Assembly: GCA_049606935.1 (NCBI GenBank)
Contig: JBMYWA010000001.1
Span: 62,001-126,000, forward strand
From: CAJXZP01 sp049606935
GTDB lineage: Bacteria > Bacteroidota > Bacteroidia > Flavobacteriales_G > Salibacteraceae
Reading direction: 5' to 3'
DNA length: 64,000 bases
Part shown: positions 59,074 to 64,000 of the stretch, piece by piece
Layout: the number at the start of each line of letters is the position of its first letter
Position numbering within the stretch: position 1 is the first letter of the stretch
Program-made: the position numbers and the translations under genes
Notes under the pieces: model-generated
Told to the model about the DNA's origin: nothing
The model's input: only the letters and a program-made list of their open reading frames with translations
Database searches by the model: none

Positions 59074-59561
59074 TTTAAATGATCAATAATAAAGTTAATA
59101 TCTGAGTTTGGTTTAATTTTAAATCCTTTAACTCCAACCTTTTCACTGGCAATTACATCTCTCTCTGAATCGCCAATCATAAAACTTTTTGAAGAATCAA
59201 TATTATAAATTGCCATTGCCTTTTCCAGCATTAAGGAACCAGGTTTTCTATCCAGAGATTTGCTGTAGTCTTGATGATGGGGAGAATAAAAAATATCGGT
59301 AATTTCCACCTCATTTTTTTTTAATTCACTGCATAAAAAATCATGAACTTGGTTTACGTCATCATGCGTATATAAACCTTTCGCAATGCCACCTTGATTG
59401 GTGATGATTATAAGTTTATACCCTAAGTCTGTGGCTATTTTAAGAGTGGAAGCTACAGAAGGAAGAATCTCAAAATCGGAAATTTTGAAAGTATATTCTC
59501 CTCTTTCTTTATTAATTACTCCATCACGATCTAAAAATAATGCTTTGTTTATCCCAGCCAT
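59070..59561 (-). CDS. gmhB: D-glycero-beta-D-manno-heptose-1,7-bisphosphate 7-phosphatase
   Basis: This 163-residue HAD-superfamily phosphatase has the nucleophile motif FLDRDGVIN, the IITNQGGIAKG loop and the C-terminal MIGDSERDVIASEKVG. It makes heptose-1-phosphate for LPS core synthesis, working after the kinase at 41612. It overlaps the rhomboid gene by 13 bp on the upstream side and the aminotransferase by 4 bp on the downstream side. The zinc-finger cysteines of enteric GmhB are not seen. Confidence 0.88.
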   Translation of the reverse strand: MAGINKALFLDRDGVINKERGEYTFKISDFEILPSVASTLKIATDLGYKLIIITNQGGIAKGLYTHDDVNQVHDFLCSELKKNEVEITDIFYSPHHQDYSKSLDRKPGSLMLEKAMAIYNIDSSKSFMIGDSERDVIASEKVGVKGFKIKPNSDINFIIDHLK

Positions 59562-60178
59562 GTTGATAATGAGTATGAAATTTGATTAAAGAAATTCATT
59601 ATAAACAAAGGTTTAAAAATAATGGTGGCCACCACTCCAAAAAGTGCTCCATAGTAATGGGCGTCATGGCCAATTCCATCATTTACATCTTGGTCAGCCA
59701 ATCTTTTTTCGTACCATAGATATAAAGCTCCAAATACTATAGCTGGTATTTTTATTACAATCATGAATCCTAGAGTATGGGTAGGAAACATTAAAATGTA
59801 GGAAAATAATATGGAAGCTACAGCCCCGGAGGCTCCAATAGAAGTGTAATAGGGATTGTCGGCATGTTTTTGTAAAGAAGGTACGGATGCTGTAAAAATT
59901 CCTCCGAAATACAAAATCAAGTAGTAAATAGGAGCTACGCTACCAAATTCTTGGTAAAATGTATGCTCTACAAAAGTTCCAAATTGCCAAAGAACAAACA
60001 TATTGATTAGCAAATGCCCCCAACTACCATGAAGAAAGGCGTGGGTAAAAACTCTATACCATTGATTTTTATGCTTAACTAAATAAGGATCAAAAAGGTA
60101 ATTATTAAACAATTCCCTGTTACTGAACGCAATGAATGAAAATATTCCAGTAATGGCAATAATTATATATGTGATCAT
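59549..60178 (-). CDS. Rhomboid-family intramembrane serine protease
   Basis: This 209-residue six-to-seven-helix protease has the serine in SIGASGAV (Ser117) and the catalytic His174 in HDAHYYGAL, plus the upstream HAFLHGSWGHLLINM motif. It cleaves membrane proteins within or near the bilayer. Substrates are unknown. It follows menD by 21 bp and overlaps gmhB by 13 bp, so it belongs to the same long operon. Confidence 0.92.
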   Translation of the reverse strand: MITYIIIAITGIFSFIAFSNRELFNNYLFDPYLVKHKNQWYRVFTHAFLHGSWGHLLINMFVLWQFGTFVEHTFYQEFGSVAPIYYLILYFGGIFTASVPSLQKHADNPYYTSIGASGAVASILFSYILMFPTHTLGFMIVIKIPAIVFGALYLWYEKRLADQDVNDGIGHDAHYYGALFGVVATIIFKPLFIMNFFNQISYSLSTWLG

Positions 60179-60199
60179 ATTTAATCTAATTTATTGTTT

Positions 60200-61876
60200 T
60201 TAAAGGGTAAAGCTTTTGAAATAGTTTTTCAAGACCTCCGCATTTTCTAATTGAGGGGTGAACACCTCCAAAATGCATGATGCTTTGGTGTTTATCATAC
60301 TTTCCAAACCGCTTTTTAAACTTTCCTCTTCATTGGCACGAAAGTAATTAACCTCAAAACCTTTAGCAATGTGCAATACACTGTTTTTTTGATTTGTCTC
60401 AAAATGATTTTCTAATTGCCCGCTGTTATTTGGCCCATCAATAAATCGGAAAATACCACCTCCATTATTATTGACCACAATCACTTTTAGGTTGACAGGA
60501 ATATGCCTGTGCCACCATGCGTTAGTATCATAAAAAAATGAAATATCACCAACAATAAGAAATACGGGTTTGCTAGTAGCTATAGCCGTTCCCATAGCGG
60601 TGGATACAATTCCATCAATGCCACTAGTGCCCCGGTTAGCATGGAAAGTTAAATTTTGTTTCCAGTCAAATAATTGTGCATATCGTACTGAGGTGCTATT
60701 TGCCAGATGAAAAATACAACCACTAGGAATTTTTTGATTTAGTATACTCATAACCTTAAAATCGCTCCAAGGTGTTTGTTCAGCGAAAAGTTGATGGCCA
60801 GATATGCGCCCCATATTTCTTTCTTTCCAAAAACCTACATAACTTGAATTTTTTAGATTTAGGAAAGGTAGAATAGCCTCGCCAAATTGTGTTAAAGAGG
60901 TGTTTAAATGAGCTGTTAAACACTGGTAAGTATTTGGTGGTAAGTCTGTAACCTCAATATGGTAGTGGTGCATTGGTGGGTGAGACCTTATTAGCGCTTT
61001 TATTCTTTTGGAAACGATATTACCTCCAAAGGTGAGTAATAAATCAAATTTAAATTTCTCCTTTTCTTCAGGGGTAAGGTTGGTTATTAATCTATCAATT
61101 GTAGCTATATTATTACTGCAATTCAGGTTTGATGTAGTTTCAGATAATATTAATGCATGATTACCCACTTTTTCTAACCATTCATCAAACCCTGGGTGTG
61201 GGTCTTTTTGCCCAACCAGAATAACTATTTTAATGGATGAATTCCATTTTTCGGAAATTTCATGAAGTAATAATGACGGAATGGGCGATGCACCATAAGT
61301 ATTTGAAGGAATGAAATCAGTGTATTCCACCTCTTCTAAACCGTATAAAGGCTCTTCAAATGGTAAGTTGAAATGAATGGGGCCACCTTTCTCTGTTAGG
61401 GAGGGAATAGCCTTACTTAATGCATCTTTTAATTGAGATACTGATTTTTCATTTTCTGGATTTAAGTCCTCTTCTAATTGGCCTGAAAATAAAATATGAT
61501 TAGCAAAAACATTTTTTTGCCTGATTGTTTGCCCGTCTCCTTGGTCAATTAACCGTTCTGGTCGGTCGGCTGATAAAATTATAAGCGGAACTTTTCTGTA
61601 AAAGGCCTCCGCTATGGCAGGATAATAATTTAACAAAGCAGAACCAGAAGAGCAAACTAAAGCAACAGGAGATTGAGATTGATGAGCCATTCCTAGAGCA
61701 ATAAAACCTGCAGTTCTTTCATCTGGAACTGAAAAACAGTTGTATTTTTCATGGTCTGAAAAGCCAATGATTAACGGTGCATTTCTTGAGCCAGGTGAGA
61801 TGACCACATGGGTTAGCCCAATTTTCCAAAGCGAATCTACCAATAGTTGGACACTCTTTTTATTAGTTGTTTTCAA
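60200..61876 (-). CDS. menD: SEPHCHC synthase MenD
   Basis: This 558-residue ThDP enzyme joins isochorismate and 2-oxoglutarate in menaquinone synthesis. The start region LTHVVISPGSRNAPLI and the ThDP motif GDISFFYDTNAWW with its NNNGGGIFRF loop are diagnostic. It lies 28 bp after the isochorismate synthase gene. Later men genes are not in the window. Confidence 0.95.
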   Translation of the reverse strand: MKTTNKKSVQLLVDSLWKIGLTHVVISPGSRNAPLIIGFSDHEKYNCFSVPDERTAGFIALGMAHQSQSPVALVCSSGSALLNYYPAIAEAFYRKVPLIILSADRPERLIDQGDGQTIRQKNVFANHILFSGQLEEDLNPENEKSVSQLKDALSKAIPSLTEKGGPIHFNLPFEEPLYGLEEVEYTDFIPSNTYGASPIPSLLLHEISEKWNSSIKIVILVGQKDPHPGFDEWLEKVGNHALILSETTSNLNCSNNIATIDRLITNLTPEEKEKFKFDLLLTFGGNIVSKRIKALIRSHPPMHHYHIEVTDLPPNTYQCLTAHLNTSLTQFGEAILPFLNLKNSSYVGFWKERNMGRISGHQLFAEQTPWSDFKVMSILNQKIPSGCIFHLANSTSVRYAQLFDWKQNLTFHANRGTSGIDGIVSTAMGTAIATSKPVFLIVGDISFFYDTNAWWHRHIPVNLKVIVVNNNGGGIFRFIDGPNNSGQLENHFETNQKNSVLHIAKGFEVNYFRANEEESLKSGLESMINTKASCILEVFTPQLENAEVLKNYFKSFTL

Positions 61877-61904
61877 TGAGATTATCTGCTTATTTGAAGA
61901 TTAC

Positions 61905-62972
61905 CTAATTATTTGGTAATGCATTTAACAAGGTTTGAGCCTTGAAGTTTGTTTCATCCCATTCTTTATTTGCATCAGAGGCATGGGTAATTCCTCCACC
62001 AAGGTACAAAGCTAAATGCTTTGGTAATACTTGCAGGCATCTAAGGTTTACAAAAAAATCTAATTTTTTATTGGGCTCAAAAAAACCTATGTATCCGGTG
62101 TAATAATTACGGTTGTGTTTTTCAATAGAAGTAATTAATTGCTTAGATTCTAAAAGTGGAACACCGCAAATAGCAGGAGTAGGATGAAGGCTTTTTACAA
62201 GATTTGTGGCTTTCTGAAAACTGGTAGAACCGATAGATTTTATTTCCGTTTTTAAATGGTAAACCGGCCCAGCGGTAATTGTTTTTGTTTTCCCTTTTTG
62301 AAATGGAATATTTGAGTTTGTAAAAGCTTTTTCAATGTACTTCGTAACATAATTGTGTTCCTCTATTTCCTTATTGCTCCAATTTGGTTTGTTACTGTTT
62401 TTGGGCAAAGTTCCGGCTAAAGACATGGTTGAAATTGGCCCTTCACTCCAAGAAACTAAAGTTTCAGGTGTTGCTCCAACCCAAGTGCCAGAAATTTCAT
62501 GATGACAAAGGTAGATGTAGGCGTTTTTATAGGATTCTCTTAATCTTAAAATATATTTAGCTAAATCTAAATCCTTAGGTTTTTCAACGGTTTTTATTCG
62601 AGAATAGACGTATTTGTGGATGTTGAGTTGCGACATTAAGCCCATGCCTTTTAGGAGCGATTTTTTGTATTCTGTCTCGTTTGTGTTCTCAATTTCTACT
62701 AAGTGCTCTTTTGTTTTTGATGATGAAAGGCTGTTTATTAAATGGCAATTTTGAAGAGTTAATTTTGAAGATTGAAAATGAAAGTCGGCCGGAATAAATA
62801 AGGATGGAGTCCTCTCTGAAACCATAAAAGGATGAAATTTGAACCCTTTTAAACTATGGGCTTTTTGGGCTGGGTTTTCAATAATAATTTCAAAATCATC
62901 TGAGCCTGGCCTACTAAATACAGAAAAGTTTAGATGCTTATCTAAGCAGATTTTTACAATGGTTTGTAGCAT
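61905..62972 (-). CDS. menF: Isochorismate synthase (MenF/EntC-type)
   Basis: This 355-residue chorismate-binding enzyme converts chorismate to isochorismate. Conserved segments are GATPETLVSW, TMSLAGTLP, the HPTPAICGVP loop, YTGYIGFF and the C-terminal YLGGGITHASDANKEWDET with its magnesium-binding acid. It is shorter than enteric MenF, as in other Bacteroidota. It leads the operon toward menD, rhomboid, gmhB and the class-IV aminotransferase. Confidence 0.93.
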   Translation of the reverse strand: MLQTIVKICLDKHLNFSVFSRPGSDDFEIIIENPAQKAHSLKGFKFHPFMVSERTPSLFIPADFHFQSSKLTLQNCHLINSLSSSKTKEHLVEIENTNETEYKKSLLKGMGLMSQLNIHKYVYSRIKTVEKPKDLDLAKYILRLRESYKNAYIYLCHHEISGTWVGATPETLVSWSEGPISTMSLAGTLPKNSNKPNWSNKEIEEHNYVTKYIEKAFTNSNIPFQKGKTKTITAGPVYHLKTEIKSIGSTSFQKATNLVKSLHPTPAICGVPLLESKQLITSIEKHNRNYYTGYIGFFEPNKKLDFFVNLRCLQVLPKHLALYLGGGITHASDANKEWDETNFKAQTLLNALPNN

Positions 62973-63017
62973 GAAATTGCCGGTCTTTTTTTATTCAATA
63001 AAAAATTATGAAGATTT

Positions 63018-63025
63018 CAAAAATA
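63018..63025 (-). promoter_or_regulatory. -7 element TATTTTTG for the menF-menD operon
   Basis: A perfect TAnnTTTG match 45 bp before the ATG at 62972. Confidence 0.55.
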
Positions 63026-63134
63026 GAAGTTCCAATTGGGTTGCACAAAGACAATTTCTGTCATTATTCTGTAATTAAACCAAATTCTTCTATGTAATAC
63101 TGATTTGTAAGTGAAAGGGAAAGGAAATACTATT

Positions 63135-63142
63135 TATGTTTG
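63135..63142 (+). promoter_or_regulatory. -7 element TATGTTTG for the response regulator
   Basis: A perfect TAnnTTTG match ending 18 bp before ATG 63161. It rules out a TTG start at 63140, which it overlaps. Confidence 0.58.
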
Positions 63143-63160
63143 TGTAAATTCAAAATTATT

Positions 63161-63865
63161 ATGGCAGATCGTATTCTTTTAGTAGAGGATGAACCATCCT
63201 TATATGAAGCATTGAAACTAAACTTAGAATTGGAAGGGTATAATGTTACTATTGCCGTAGATGGAGAGCAAGCATTAGAGAAATTTAAATCAAGCCATTT
63301 TCAATTAGTAATTTTGGACGTGATGATACCCAAAATTGATGGGTATGTAGTTTGTGAAACTATTCGGTTAGAAAATTCTCAGGTTCCTATTTTGTTTTTG
63401 AGTGCAAAAAACTCTGCAGAAGATAAAATTAATGGCTTAAAAACCGGAGCTGATGATTACATGGCGAAACCTTTTAATCTGGAAGAATTTTTACTTAGGG
63501 TTAGTCTTTTGGTAAAAAGAAGTCATGCTTTATCTGATACCAAAAGTGAGGAAATTAATCAGTTTGAATTTGGAGGAAATAAAATTGATTTTGGTCGGTT
63601 TGAAATTACCACATGGAATAATGAGGTGAAATCTTTATCAAAACGAGAAATGAAACTGCTAAAGCTGCTCATTGAAAAGCGAGGAAAAGTGGTTTCGAGA
63701 GAGGAGATTTTACAGAAAATATGGGGGTATGATGTTTTCCCTTCTACACGGACCATTGATAATTATATATTAGCGTATCGTAAATATTTTGAGCAAAATC
63801 AGCGTCAACCAAAACACTTCTTTTCTGTAAGGGGAGTGGGCTATAAGTTCGAGGCGGATTTATAG
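63161..63865 (+). CDS. OmpR/PhoB-type response regulator
   Basis: This 234-residue regulator has a receiver domain (Asp10, phosphoacceptor Asp53 in LVILDVMIPK, Lys103 region in DDYMAKPF) and a winged-helix DNA-binding domain (LSKREMKLLKLLIEKRG, TIDNYILAYRKYFE). No kinase gene is adjacent within the window. The partial gene at 63951 may or may not be its partner. Confidence 0.93.
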   Translation: MADRILLVEDEPSLYEALKLNLELEGYNVTIAVDGEQALEKFKSSHFQLVILDVMIPKIDGYVVCETIRLENSQVPILFLSAKNSAEDKINGLKTGADDYMAKPFNLEEFLLRVSLLVKRSHALSDTKSEEINQFEFGGNKIDFGRFEITTWNNEVKSLSKREMKLLKLLIEKRGKVVSREEILQKIWGYDVFPSTRTIDNYILAYRKYFEQNQRQPKHFFSVRGVGYKFEADL

Positions 63866-63923
63866 TCCACGCTGAGTACTTGGTAGAATTTTTTGATAAT
63901 CTAGTGCAAAAAGCAAATCGTAT

Positions 63924-63931
63924 TAAATTTG
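63924..63931 (+). promoter_or_regulatory. -7 element TAAATTTG for the gene at 63951
   Basis: A perfect TAnnTTTG match ending 19 bp before ATG 63951. It supports a gene that continues past the window. Confidence 0.5.
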
Positions 63932-63950
63932 TTTTTACATTGCTGTTTGT

Positions 63951-64000
63951 ATGAGTTATAGAATCATTTTTGCTGTTTGGTTTTGGTTGTTGGTATTTAT
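63951..64000 (+). CDS. Start of an exported or membrane protein, 3' part outside window
   Basis: ATG 63951 opens a frame to the right edge. The first residues, MSYRIIFAVWFWLLVFI, form a signal peptide or membrane helix. A good -7 box lies upstream. The identity is unknown. Confidence 0.5.
   Translation, partial: MSYRIIFAVWFWLLVF

Overview
The window is a chromosomal segment of a low-GC Bacteroidota, most likely a marine or aquatic Flavobacteriales member near Crocinitomicaceae or Cryomorphaceae (the family placement is inference). The support is: type IX secretion (T9SS) C-terminal domains on several exported proteins, many Bacteroidota-type lipoproteins, DUF4199 and GlmU-like genes, a type-B L31, menaquinone genes, and TAnnTTTG promoter -7 boxes in place of the usual TATAAT. 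Shine-Dalgarno sites are mostly absent. No rRNA, tRNA, prophage, insertion sequence or CRISPR array was seen. Genes are dense and no gap exceeds 300 bp.

Layout. 1-5 kb: a nucleoside-recognition (SpmA/SpmB-like) membrane protein running off the left edge from a TTG start, a TRIC-type channel, two lipoproteins, and the YrdC-type tRNA t6A enzyme. 5-12 kb: L31, a GlmU-like sugar nucleotidyltransferase, Lon, threonine aldolase and TypA/BipA. 12-16 kb: tandem paralogous lipoproteins, then a sigma factor with a membrane-anchored PKD/T9SS-type-B partner. 16-22 kb: an active/inactive M16 peptidase pair and a fused 2-oxoacid dehydrogenase E1. 22-25.4 kb: a PadR-PspC operon led by a small secreted protein whose C-terminal tail recurs in a neighbouring gene. 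25.5-37 kb: PabA, MscS, a HEPN-like protein with a ruined active-site motif, MORN-repeat proteins, a PON1-like protein, two glycosyltransferases, a T9SS subtilase, a fatty acid desaturase, SmpB and a DtxR-type regulator.

37-47.8 kb: YtxH/holin-like small membrane proteins, PriA from a TTG start, a heptose-7-phosphate kinase, an aminotransferase, a GNAT enzyme, an M1 peptidase, an unlisted 25-residue membrane peptide beside an 8-bp tandem repeat, a ChaN-like protein and a cold-shock protein. 47.8-58 kb: a diheme-peroxidase/MbnP pair with an upstream palindrome, a thioredoxin-fold protein, FabI, an M23 peptidase-led envelope operon, and a receiver-histidine kinase divergent from a Cys-rich Crp/Fnr regulator. 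58-64 kb: one leftward operon (isochorismate synthase, MenD, rhomboid, GmhB, class-IV aminotransferase), then an OmpR-type response regulator and the start of another gene.

The genes work in several groups: envelope building (heptose kinase and phosphatase, glycosyltransferases, desaturase, FabI, M23), chorismate use (MenF, MenD, PabA, probable PabC), protein quality control (Lon, SmpB, M16 pair) and surface export through T9SS. The best leads for new biology are: (i) the MbnP/MbnH-like pair with its palindrome; (ii) the two small exported proteins sharing a C-terminal tail; (iii) the sigma factor with a trans-membrane T9SS-domain partner; (iv) the orphan HEPN protein with lost catalytic residues; and (v) the 25-residue peptide plus tandem repeat before the ChaN-like gene.
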